A stretch of DNA of 64,000 nt from Maratus speciosus (Eukaryota; Arthropoda; Arachnida; Araneae; Salticidae): positions 447,504,619 through 447,568,618 of the forward strand of contig OZ010786.1 in NCBI GenBank assembly GCA_963932465.1. The letters run 5' to 3'. Under the pieces are notes generated by a model. The model had not been told where the DNA came from, ran no database searches, and saw only the letters and a program-made list of their open reading frames with translations. Positions 43,006-53,442 of this stretch are shown here, in pieces. Both the position numbers and the translations under genes were made by a program. How positions within the stretch are numbered: position 1 is the first letter of the stretch; each line of letters starts with the position of its first letter.

Positions 43006-44590
43006 TACTAATGACGACTAAATACCCGAGATCTTTTCATACTTTATGAAAATCAAAGAACAATAGAATATTTTCTTCATTCAGACACAAATGTTATTAA
43101 CTCAAAACAACAAAAAAGTAAAAATTCAAGCAACCACTAGAGTAGCCTTATTAGCGAGTAACTAGGCACACTATCACAAGTTTTTCTAGGGCTAATTATC
43201 TGTAATTAAACAAAATGGGACATCTCACTGACATTTTGAAAATAATTTGAAAGTTTAATTACATTTCTTTGAACATTTATGTATATGTTGCGATAGTAAT
43301 AATGTGTTTCCTTTTTACAGCTGTTTACAGGATTGAATTTTCTTTAATAAAATAATGATACGGTGAATTTTCAAATAGTCCTTTTAATATTATTATTTCT
43401 TTTTATGTGTACCTTTTATTGCTCGAATTAGTTAAATGCTTTCAAATTATTTACCGTTATTTTATTAAACGTATTTATCACTACATTAAATACATAAAAG
43501 ATTTTTTTAAAGTCTTAACTCAATCTTTTTAAATTTTTTCAAAACTTTGCATTTTATGTCTTGTTATATATTATAATCCCTTAAATCTACTTACACTTTG
43601 AACATTCGAGTAAAAAAGATTTTGCATGGCATAAATCATTTTCCCTTAAGGAAGATTTAAAAATACTTCTAAAGCTAATAAATGAAGATGTCAGCAGACG
43701 ATAATTCAATTTCTCGGTCGAAAGTACAAGAATGATTCAAAATATGCACTAACTTCTTTTTTCAGGGCGCAGAAAATTGTATCGTGAAACTTCCCTGTAC
43801 TAATGACGACTAAATTCCTGAGATCCTTTCCCACTTTATGAAAATTAAAGAAAAATGCAATAATTTCTTCATTCAGACACAAATGTTATTAACGCAAAGC
43901 AACAAAAAAAGTAAAAACTCATTCGACCACTAGAGTAGACTTATTAGGAAGTAACTAGGCACACTATCACAATTTTTGCCAGAGGTAATTATCTTTAATT
44001 AAACAAAACGGGACATTTCACTGACATTTTAAAAATAATTTGAAAGTTTAATTATATTTCTTTGAGCATTTATGTATATGTTGCGATAGTAATAATGTGT
44101 GTCTTTCTTACATCTTTTTACAGGATTTAATTTGTTTTAATAAAACAATGATAATTCACAGTGACATTTCAAAAAGTCCTTTAATATTATTATTTCTTTT
44201 TATGTGTGCATTTTATTGATCGAATTATTTAAATGCTTTGAAATTATTTACCTATATTTTATGAAAGTATTTATCGTTACTTTAAATACATAAAAGATTT
44301 TTTTAAGTCTTAACTCAATCTTTTTATATTTAATCCAAACCTTGCATTTTATGTCTTGTTATATATTATAATCCCTTAAATCTACTTACACTTTCAACAT
44401 TCGAGTAAAAATGATTTTGCATGGCATAAATCATTTTCCCTTAGGGAAGATTTAAAAATACTTCTAAAGCTAATAAATGAAGATGTCAGCAGACGATAAT
44501 TCAATTTCTCGGTCGAAAGTACAAGAATGATTCAAAATATGCATTACTTCTTTGTTCAGAGCGGCGGAAAAATGTATCCTGAAACTTCCC
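43006..44590 (+). repeat. recent tandem duplication of a ~793-bp satellite B unit
   Basis: 43006-43795 and 43799-44590 match over their length, from CTAATGACGACTAAAT and TTCATTCAGACACAAATGTTATTAAC to AAGATGTCAGCAGACGATAATTC and TTCAGAGCGGCGG/TTCAGGGCGCAG. Identity is about 93 percent by eye, much higher than between other satellite B units. Confidence 0.9.
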
Positions 44591-45090
44591 TGTTTCTGAT
44601 TCCTTTTTGAAAAACAAAACAAGATGTTAGACTATTTTTTCCCTACCCCTGTTCGGGGAAGTTCACTTAGATGGGGATGCTTTATAAATCAATCGATGAA
44701 CACGGAGATTTTGGGTGTGGTTGGTTTATGAAAATAATGTACGAGAAAAAAAAATGTGTAAAGGGATTCGGTGACAATTCTTACATTTTATTTCCTTCTA
44801 GGAAATGTAAAGTTAATTGCCTATATATAATTCAATTTTATGAAAAATATGTAATTAATGATGTAAAAATTCACTGTGAAATAATATATTATAGGGAATA
44901 TTATTATTAGTTGTTAACGATGGTCTTGCGACATATTTGCTTATGATGTATTTTCATTTTTTTATTAACATTTAATGTATATTGAAAATTATCAAGTTCT
45001 AGTAATTATTTGTTTTGAAATTATGAACGATATAAAGAAATTAAAAATTGAAAAATAAAAGCATATGTAATGCAGCTTCATGATATGCAT

Positions 45091-45188
<98 letters not shown>

Positions 45189-45477
45189 TTTCTACGAAGC
45201 ACTGGTAATATATAATTTAATCGTCTAAAAGAATTTGTAAGCAATTAGATTTAAAACATTGTAAAATAACAATATATGCAAAAGATTAAGTAAATAATCT
45301 TTACTTAAAGTTAATTATAATAACTACTCAAATAAATGAGTGAAAGCGGGCCACTCTTTTTAACAGGTGACATGAATATAAAAATTTGCATTCTTTAAAT
45401 AAAAAATCTCACAAATCTATATATAGCAAAACAAACTAGTGGATGCTTAGTAACTAGCATCATTTATTTTACCACAT

Positions 45478-45509
<32 letters not shown>

Positions 45510-45603
45510 TGTTAAAAACAAAAGGTTTTGCATTTTTTTTTTTTTTTTTTTTTTTAATATTTGTATAGATTTTTTTCATATATTTGCTTAGATTGTAATT
45601 GTA
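44591..45603. other. AT-rich spacer with microsatellites
   Basis: No gene recognised. The frame 44671-44910 is open for 79 codons but shows no motif. It contains the (AC)n/(AT)n block at 45093-45182, an A tract at 45483-45509 and a T tract at about 45534-45556. Confidence 0.45.
45093..45182. repeat. compound microsatellite (AC)15(AT)n(GT)4(AT)n
   Basis: Simple-sequence run. The open frames through it code Tyr-Ile and Cys-Val repeats and are not genes. Confidence 0.97.
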
Positions 45604-46294
45604 CAGTCGTGGAAAAAAAAGTAAACACCCCCTACTAACTCCTCAACAAATTATCGTAGACAAAAGTTACAGGTACCGAACGATTGGAAATAAAGTCTAC
45701 TTTTAAATAACGTATATAAAATTTTCTTAGGGGGCCATCTATATATTAAAACGAATCCAAACTTCATTTTTTTTCAATGGCAAAACCCAATTTTAACGAG
45801 ATATTTCAAATCTTTGGTTCATGATTTATAAACATTCAAAATTTAGTGCTTCTAAATGTTAAATTACATTTTCATATTTTTATTTATAACTTCTGAAATT
45901 ATGCTCCTAATGTGCTAATTTTTCGTGTAGCAATATACTAATATACCCAAACAAAAATACGTTGAATTTGCAATTTTTATAATTTTCTGATAGGAATTAT
46001 GAATTATGAAATTAATATAAAAAAAAAATATGAATTGCAACCTACAATTTTTTTTGATGGATTCAGACTTTTGAAGTCCTGCTTTATGGAAATCCAAAAT
46101 TTCACATTTTTCTTCCAAGTAGTTTTCAAATTATGCTTAAAAAACGGCAAAATGATGGTTTAAGTCTGTGGTAGAACTAACTAAATATTTTGAAATTTCT
46201 TAGGCTATCCTGTAATCTAACATGTTTAATTGACTGCTTAAGGAGCCTGGATCAAGAAGGGACCTCTCTCGGTTAACAATCCAGTACCGAACTA

Positions 46295-46337
<43 letters not shown>

Positions 46338-46652
46338 GAAGTTTGCCTTTAAAGTACGCTCGTTTTAAAATAATTAATTTCTCGGAAACTTATGGTACGA
46401 ATTGCATGCAAATTTGTTTTTAGACTAATTTAATGGTGTAGATTTCATTTATGATATCAGAAATGTGTACTGCTATTGAAAAAAAAAACAAAGTTGCTGT
46501 TCGTTTTAATATGTAGATGGCCCCCTAAGGAACATTTATATAAATCATTTAAAATTAGACTTTATTTCCAATCGTTCGGTACCAGTAACTTTCTTCTTCG
46601 ATAATTTGTTGAGGAGTTAGTAGGAGGTGTTTACTTTTTTTTCCCATGACTG
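45604..46652. mobile_element. long-TIR element family T, copy A (1049 bp)
   Basis: The left end is CAGTCGTGGAAAAAAAAGTA. The right end, inverted, is CAGTCATGGGAAAAAAAAGT. Both are flanked by TA. The inverted repeats extend about 165 bases and include GTACCGAACGATTGGAAATA and TTAGGGGGCCATCTA. The middle is non-coding. A T tract of 32 bases lies at about 46299-46330. TA duplication and long TIRs suit a mariner/Tc1-type MITE. Copy B is at 59329-60407. Confidence 0.9.
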
Positions 46653-47341
46653 TACAATAGCTTTATTATTTTTATGTGTTTATTTACTTTAACGTGTAGT
46701 CATTTGCACATTTTAAGATATAAGGTTTTTTTTCGGAATAGAAAGCGTCTTCTAGAGCTTCAACTCCGAGTAGCTCTTCTTTGGTTTAACAACAACGATT
46801 CTAAATATGTTTTAGTGAACTATGTCAATTTTTAAAGATTCTAGTTATGAGACACCCTGTATACTGTCACCGTTTAAATGAATAGTGATAATAAGAAATA
46901 ACATGTGACATTATTCAGAAAACTTTTATATTTATAACTTTTTTCTTCTTTTATTATCGTTTTTTGATTCCTAAATAGTTATCAACGATAATATTAGTGT
47001 GATAGAACTTAACTTAGTGTTAAAAGAACTCCATCAACATAACGTAGTTTTTTGTATTTCCAATCAGTACTAACCTGTCTTCGAATATTTTACGTGATCT
47101 CTGTAGGTATAATTGATTAATGCAAATCAAATTATATTCTTCAGTGACGTTACATTGATTATCCGAACTCATTGTCAAATTATTTCGATATTTTCCATTA
47201 ATTTTATATCCTTTAACTTTTCTGAATGTATATTAATTAAAACTATCTAAATAATTGGTAAATGGAAGCGAAAAGTAATTAAATAAAACAGATAACCTGT
47301 CAGCTTTAATTTAAAAAATGCAAGTTCTATATAAATGTATA
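46653..47341. other. AT-rich spacer
   Basis: No gene or recognised repeat. Confidence 0.5.
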
Positions 47342-47690
47342 TTAGGTGTACCGGAAAGTTTTGTCCGATAATGTTATCCACGCCTACTTTTTCAAAATTC
47401 AGATTTTTAACACTTTCCAACAAATGTTGAAAAGTGTTTATGCATTCGGTTTGACTCTCCGTCTGTCCATCTGTACGCGCTCTAACTCTCGTAAATATAC
47501 TCGGGTCTTTCTGAAATTTTTGGATGTTAGTGACCTCTACCATAGCACGAACCCTATTGCAAATGAAGTTTGTAGCATGTTTAGTTCGTTTGCAGGGGCA
47601 GTCAAAAGTTTTCCGTTACATTACGGCCAATGGGAAAAATCGTTTCAAATGATTTTTAATGTTGTTACATGCTTTCAAACATAATAAAAT
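47342..47690. mobile_element. mariner-like end fragment (tentative)
   Basis: TTAGGTGTACCGGAAAGTTTTGTCCGAT at 47342-47369 resembles the ends of mariner elements (GG-T--CCGGAAAGTT). Words such as CAAAAGTTTTCCGTTACATTA recur near 47606 and 47775. Two overlapping frames of 98 and 112 codons on opposite strands have no recognisable transposase motif. It is a fragment or an unrelated repeat. Confidence 0.35.
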
Positions 47691-47983
47691 TGATATGAAT
47701 TTATCAAGTGCACTAAAATATGCACTCCGTAGAATTATGTTGTGAAAGAATAAATATTACTCATTTACAAGGCCACACAAAAGAATTCCGTTACATAATG
47801 ATATACGGGTGGAGGGAATTTTTTCCGGCGTATTTTAATTATGTTAAATTATTTCATGTATAATGAAATTGATATACGTCGCTGAGGTTTACAATAACTT
47901 ATTTCATGTGTAATACGAAGTGCATAGCATTTACAGGAATACACAAAAGATTTCAGATACTATATTGTATCCGAAGTACTGTA

Positions 47984-48949
47984 GGGGAGACCGGGGCTAG
48001 TAGGCGCAGTTTTTAGTTTTGGATTTTTATAATTTTTTTATTTAAGTTTTTTAACAAACTTTAACTGCACTTTTAAAGAACAGACATTTGGCTATAAATA
48101 TCCGGAGTTTTGAATTTGTAGCTTTTGTAGTTTATGTTTAGTGGTAGCCTAAAGTAAAAGGATATTGTGCACCAACCTACCACGTCTCGGGGCAAGTTGC
48201 CTATACCTATGGGGTAAGTTGGCACGCGATTTATAAAAATTTAAATGAAGCTCAAATAAGACACGTAATTAAGCGAAATCAATTTCATTATTACCACTAA
48301 GTTTAGACTAAGGCGTTATAGCCGTACAATGTAAATTCTAAATTATACATACATAAAAATAATGAATAAAACATTAACATTGAGTAACTTCTATTCTACT
48401 CTGTATCTTCATCAGAGTTACAGTTGCCACAAATAAGAAATCGAGTGTCTCTGTTTAGGAAAGCCACGTGTGCCCAAAATCTTGCATTGCAACCACTTTT
48501 CTCGTTGTTTGCTGATTTTCAAGCTACCAGTGCACACCAAACACCGAGCCAAATTGCCCCGTGTTCAGTGCGCTTACTTGCCCCATAATAAATTTCTTCA
48601 CAAAAGGAACACGTAATCCTCTAAGCATAAATAATCCAAGTAAATCACATATGGGGTAGGTACAGTTAATCATACACTAAGAAAAACTGCACAAGTTAAA
48701 TCGCAATTATTAAGATAAGTATTAGAAATTAGAAAAAGAAAGAAGCAACAAAAAATTACTCATGAGTGCAAAAAACAGAAAAATCGTAATAAATGTCCAC
48801 TGCACGTAGGTAACGATGCAAAACTACATTGTATATTGTAAAAGCAATAAGAAAGGTACTCTGTGACTGGTTGCGCAATCTATCCACAAACAGGCGATTT
48901 ATGAGGACTGCGCCTACTTACCCCTGTAGCCAACTAGCCCCGGTCTCCC
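47984..48949. mobile_element. DNA transposon with GGGAGACCGGGGCTAGT ends, about 966 bp
   Basis: The left end reads GGGGAGACCGGGGCTAGTAGG. The right end, inverted, reads GGGAGACCGGGGCTAGTTGG, and TA stands on each side. The theme GGGGCAAGTTGCC / GGGGTAAGTTGGC recurs inside (48191-48221 and, inverted, 48553-48590). The element keeps the last part of a transposase gene with a PHD-type zinc finger (48396-48552, minus). The rest of the gene is deleted. Confidence 0.8.
48396..48552 (-). pseudogene. C-terminal PHD-type zinc finger relic of a transposase
   Basis: On the minus strand the frame reads CLVCTGSLKISKQREKWLQC and then, after a one-base shift, WAHVAFLNRDTRFLICGNC, NSDEDTE and a stop (48398-48396). 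Spacing of Cys-x2-Cys, a Trp-Leu-Gln-Cys, Trp-Ala-His, and a last Cys-x2-Cys is the PHD finger pattern that several insect pogo/Tigger-like transposases carry at the C-terminus. One Cys expected after WLQC-x2 is lost at the frameshift, and the Cys after WAHVA is Phe. The acidic last residues followed by a stop fit a true C-terminus. Confidence 0.65.
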
Positions 48950-48951
48950 TA

Positions 48952-49279
48952 CGGTAGCGATGATTCGTGGAAATGCATTTTTAATTATGTTATGTTATCT
49001 TAACAAAATTTAGTTCTTATCTGTAGCAAACACGCAGATTATTAAAAGTACAGGAACCAAAACAAACAGAATATGGTAAAGCAGTGCAATGGAAGAAACT
49101 GGAAAACAAGAGAAAAAACAAAAATTTAAAACACACCAATTCCAAAGAGCATAGCCTGGAGAAGCAGATTATTAAAATTACTCTTCATTTACTTTTAATT
49201 ATTTTTTTTTTCATTTATGAGGAATTAAATTATCTTTTTGAAATCGTCTCACCATCGCTTTTCAGTAGATTCTAAAAAA
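48952..49279. other. spacer before satellite C
   Basis: AT-rich, no gene. The open frame 49084-49275 is Lys/Asn/Leu-rich without a motif. Confidence 0.5.
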
Positions 49280-51636
49280 AGTTGATATTTTTCGTTTGAA
49301 ATTTTGATATCTGTTGCTCAACATATTGGATTTTATGTAATTTGTAATACCCATATGATTTTATCGGCAATTCATTTATCTAAATCGCTTAATTCTCAAA
49401 GTATTCAGAGGCTAACTAAAGGACTTACATACATACAAGCTTACATAGAATTATAAAATTATTTCCCATTTCGTGCGCATTGCAGTCAAGTAAAAACTAG
49501 GTAATTTAATATTAGATACATTTAAAATTAATAATATAAGATTTTCTGTTTTACATAGTAAATAAAGATTGCGGAAGTATGCATTTATTAATGCGATCAA
49601 AAATAAATGTCTCCTAACACACACAGTGCTGAAGTGTTCTTCTCGAATAATCTTACGTTCTCTTTACAAAATAACACTTAATTCCTTATTTTATAATAAA
49701 CTTAATTACAAAGCTTAAGATACATTTCAATTATAAAACTTAACCAAAAACCAATTATATGCATGGTGGGTTTGTAGGTATCGATCACTGAAACCCTCAT
49801 TTATTGCAATAAATAAATCTGTACCTTTTTAATATAGTTTGCTAAGAATACATAATAAGATCTAGAAGACGTTCTTACAAAGCTTCTCGTAAATTTAATT
49901 AGATGCATGTTTCAAATGGTATTGATTGTATCAGACTCCTTACAAAGTAACACTCAGATATCGCTGTTTTTGAAAATTTCATAATTTAAATTTGGAACAT
50001 CTTATTTCAATCTAGATAATAAATAGGAATTTGAAACTGCTATATTTGAAGATATTTTATGTTGCATTGACTTCGATATTGTTTTATATCCATTGCTGAA
50101 TATCGAAGCTAGTTGATGCGTTGTAAACTATTTTTGAAGAATATTAACATCGATTTATTAATAATTTATTATAGTATATTACATAATTATTAGTACATAA
50201 TATATGGGTATGTCTTTGTATGAGCATACTGTGGTTAAGTAAAAGTTAGGTAACTTAAGCTTATAATTTAAAATATTAAAACTTTCTCTTTTATACAGGC
50301 AGTCATATAATCTTCTGGGGGTTCATCTCGATTCCTCTTGCATTTGTATTCAAAATAACTGGTATAATATGTAACCTGAATAAATTACAAAAGTTAGGAT
50401 ACATATCTCAATTAGAAAACTAATGCAAAAATCAATTACATGCATGGTGGGTTTGTGGATATCGATTAAAATAAAAATCTTGAGTATAGCAATAAATAAA
50501 TTTATTCATCTTTATTAAAAAAAAAAGTGATAAAGTACATAATAACATCCAAAAGAAGTTCGTATCAACTTTTTTAAATTTAATTACATACATGCTTGAA
50601 ATTGTATTGATTGCATAAGACATAGCATGCACCTTTGAAATAATACTCTGATATTGCTGTTGTCGAAAAACATAATTGAAATTGGACTATCGTAATTCAA
50701 TATAGGTAATAAAGAAAATGAGTTTGAAACTCCTATATTTGAAGATAATTTGTGTAGCATTGTCTTCGATGTAATTTTAGATTCACTGCTGAATGACAAA
50801 TTTAGTTGATGTGTTGTAAGCTTTTTTGAAAAAATATTTCCATTTGTTTCCGCATTATTCAATATTTTTCATAAGCGTTTATGTAATTATTACTAAATCA
50901 CGTATGCAAAGTGTGCATATTCTTTGAAAATTTCATAGATTCTGGCATCTCCGTTCAAGATTAGATTATTTCTGTTTATAATTAAAATCGCAGAATTTGT
51001 AATCACTAGGTCTAACATTGGAATTATATATATATATATATATATGTTTTTTGCGATTAATTAATGAAAAATTGTATTAAAAATGTTTCAAATCTCTTCG
51101 CACGCTGTATATTGTATATGTGTAAGTTTGTGTTTGTAAATCCTGCAGTCAAATGCAAAGTAACTAATTTAGTTTTACACTTATAATTAAAAATATTAGA
51201 CTTTCTATTTTAGACAGTAACTAAAAGTTGCAGAAGTTTTATATTTACTAATGTGATTAAAAATAAATTATTTTTAAAACGATCATCTGGAAGTCATCGC
51301 TATTAGGTTTGTATTATTATTTTTTTCAAAATAACTCGGATGATATGCAAACTGAGCTAATTACAAAACTTATATATATATATAAAGGTATTTTTACTAG
51401 TTTTAGAATTATAATTTACACCTTTTAACATTTGCAATTAACATATTATATATATATCAACTATAAAACTTACTCAAAAACTAAATATATGCATGGCGAG
51501 TTTGTTTGTATCGAATAATGAAAAGCCTCATTTATTCATTATCTCATTATAAATATCTTCATTTTTAATAAATATTGCTATCGATTATATAATAATACGA
51601 AGATGATTTTTTTTTACAAAATTTCTCATAAACCTA

Positions 51637-51890
51637 CACTGTAAAAAAAAAAAAAAATAATGCCAGTTTTCCGGTAGGAATCGGAAAAATAGTTGCCCTT
51701 ATCGTACCGGAATAATTTCCAACCCAGCTCGGAATAAAATCCATAAAATCGGAATAAAATCCGTAAAATACCGTTTTACTGGCTATTTCCTTATTTTTAC
51801 GGATTTTATTCCGAGCTGGGTCGGAAATTATTCCGGTACGATAAGGGCAACTATTTTTCCGATTCCTACCGGAAAACTGGCAGTATTTTT
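51637..51890. mobile_element. foldback MITE with CACTGTAAAA ends, copy 2 (right end shortened)
   Basis: Starts after TA with CACTGT. The right side stops at GGCAGTATTTTT without the final ACAGTG, and satellite C resumes at CATGCTTGTTCC. Both arms hold CCGGTAGGAATCGG and CCTTATCGTACCGGAATAATT. The open frame 51634-51993 (minus) translates the palindrome and is not a gene. Confidence 0.9.
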
Positions 51891-52036
51891 CATGCTTGTT
51901 CCAAATGGTACAGATTTTATCAATTCCAAATAACAATAAAATATTGAAAATGCCGAATAGTTTTATAAATGAAATTGAAATCTCGTATTTCAATCACGAT
52001 AATAAACTGGGATGCCTCGGAATCTTTTATATTTAA

Positions 52037-52552
52037 CCCTTAAATGCGCGATTTTTTATTTTGTTTCGAAAAAATTATATATGTTCACTGAAAGGTTTAT
52101 TACACAGGAAAAATAATGAAAAAAAATCAAAGATACATTTTTCATATAATACGTCAATCGTTTCTTCTGTTGCACATCTCCAATATAAGTGAAAAATAAT
52201 GTCATGTGGCTGTTTTACAATAAAATATGGCATATTAATAAATATTTTATTAAGTATGTATCCAAATACCTTATTTTATATAATTATTTATTTTATAAAA
52301 CTTAACCTTTAACCGTTTCATTCCCATGATAGAATACGTTCTATAAATTACGTTGTTTCTGATAATCTGACTTTACACCAGATAGTTTTAATAGTAAATT
52401 TCACTTTATTTGAATACAGAATATCTATTTTCAATTAAAGTAAATATTGCTATTTTAATTTTCTGATGTGAATTAGGTATATACGAATAAGGAAAATATA
52501 TTAATTTCAAAACACTGTTGTTTGCATATATGCAAAGCTGCGCACTAAATGG
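52037..52552. mobile_element. piggyBac-like MITE, 516 bp, TTAA duplication
   Basis: TTAA (52033-52036) then CCCTTAAATGCGCG. The right end is TGCGCACTAAATGG then TTAA (52553-52556). Inverted ends match at about 12 of 14 positions. The interior is AT-rich and non-coding. Confidence 0.7.
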
Positions 52553-52730
52553 TTAAAGGTAACATGTGTCGCACTTGCTTTAGCTATATTTTTCCATGCA
52601 TTGTTTCATTTATATATTTTGGTAAATTTTTGTAATGACAAATCAATGTATCTAAATGGCACAAGGAGTCTGTTTTGAGCAAGAAAGTATCTTATTATCA
52701 AAATAAATAATCATTGTTTAACGCCTGATA

Positions 52731-52976
52731 CACTGTAAAAAAGAGGAAAAATAATGCTCCCAGTTTTCCGCTAGGAACCAGAAAAATAGTTGTCCTTATC
52801 GTGCCGGAATAATTTCCGACCCAGCTCGGAATAAAATCCGTAAAAATATGGAAATAGTCAGTAAAACGGTATTTTACGGATTCTATTCCGAGCTGGGTTG
52901 GAGATTATTCCAGAACGATAAGGGCAACTATTTTTCCGATTCCTACCGGAAAACTGGCATTATTTTTTTTGCAGTG
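52731..52976. mobile_element. foldback MITE with CACTGTAAAA ends, copy 3 (246 bp)
   Basis: TA, CACTGT at 52731, and CAGTG ending at 52976 followed by TA. The arms contain CCCAGTTTTCCGCTAGGAACC and CGTGCCGGAATAATTTCCG. It differs from copies 1 and 2 by scattered substitutions. Confidence 0.92.
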
Positions 52977-53000
52977 TATGCGATTTAAAAATAAAAAATA

Positions 53001-53442
53001 TATTACAATTCATCAGACATACAAGTAAAAATTACATAAATGCATTTAATACAATTAAAAAGCAAACGTTTCGAGCTAAATTTTAGCCCCTCATCAGTGC
53101 AATAAATAGCATTCAAATGACAGAGAACTATATATCATGTTTACAGTTAAAAATTACTAACAGTTAAAATTAAATAAAGTATAATTTTTTTTATAAATAA
53201 ATAAATAAATGAATTATGTGCACTTCCACCTGAATACTCAGAATTGTTTTGAAAATTTTTGTAATTTATTTAATTTTAACTGCTAGTAATTTTTAATTGT
53301 AAAGATGATATATCGTTTTCTGTCATTTGAATGTTATTTATTGCACTGATGAGGGGCTAAAATTTAGCACTAAACGTTTGCTTTTTAATTGTATTAAATG
53401 TATTTATGTAATTTTTACTTGTATGTCTGATGAATTGTAATA
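53001..53442. repeat. ~190-bp-arm inverted repeat carrying hammerhead-like cores
   Basis: 53001-53190 recurs inverted at about 53250-53442, from TATTACAATTCATCAGACAT to the inverse, around an AT-rich centre with a (TAAA)n run. Near the outer third of each arm lies a hammerhead-like core. The organisation (two opposed copies of a short terminal segment with such a core) resembles the ends of the Penelope-like element at 34.5-37 kb, but no coding sequence is present. It is inserted in satellite C directly after MITE copy 3. Confidence 0.85.
53068..53097 (-). ncRNA. hammerhead-ribozyme-like core, consensus form
   Basis: On the minus strand: CTGATGAG (53097-53090), then GGGCTAAA / TTTAGCTC, which can pair over eight positions with one G-U, then CGAAAC. 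CUGAUGAG...CGAAAC is the textbook hammerhead core. The opposite arm on the plus strand (53346-53372) keeps CTGATGAG and the stem but has CACTAAAC in place of CTCGAAAC. Stems I and III were not established by eye. Confidence 0.6.

Noticed and set aside
44992..45244. Open frames with Tyr-Ile and Cys-Val runs
   Set aside because: Translation of the AC/AT microsatellite.
49084..49275. Lys-rich open frame as a small gene
   Set aside because: Composition follows local A-richness, with no motif, promoter or conservation evidence.
51634..51993. 119-codon open frame on the minus strand
   Set aside because: It runs through the foldback MITE and its flank, and its repeated GFYSDFMDF-type words are the palindrome.
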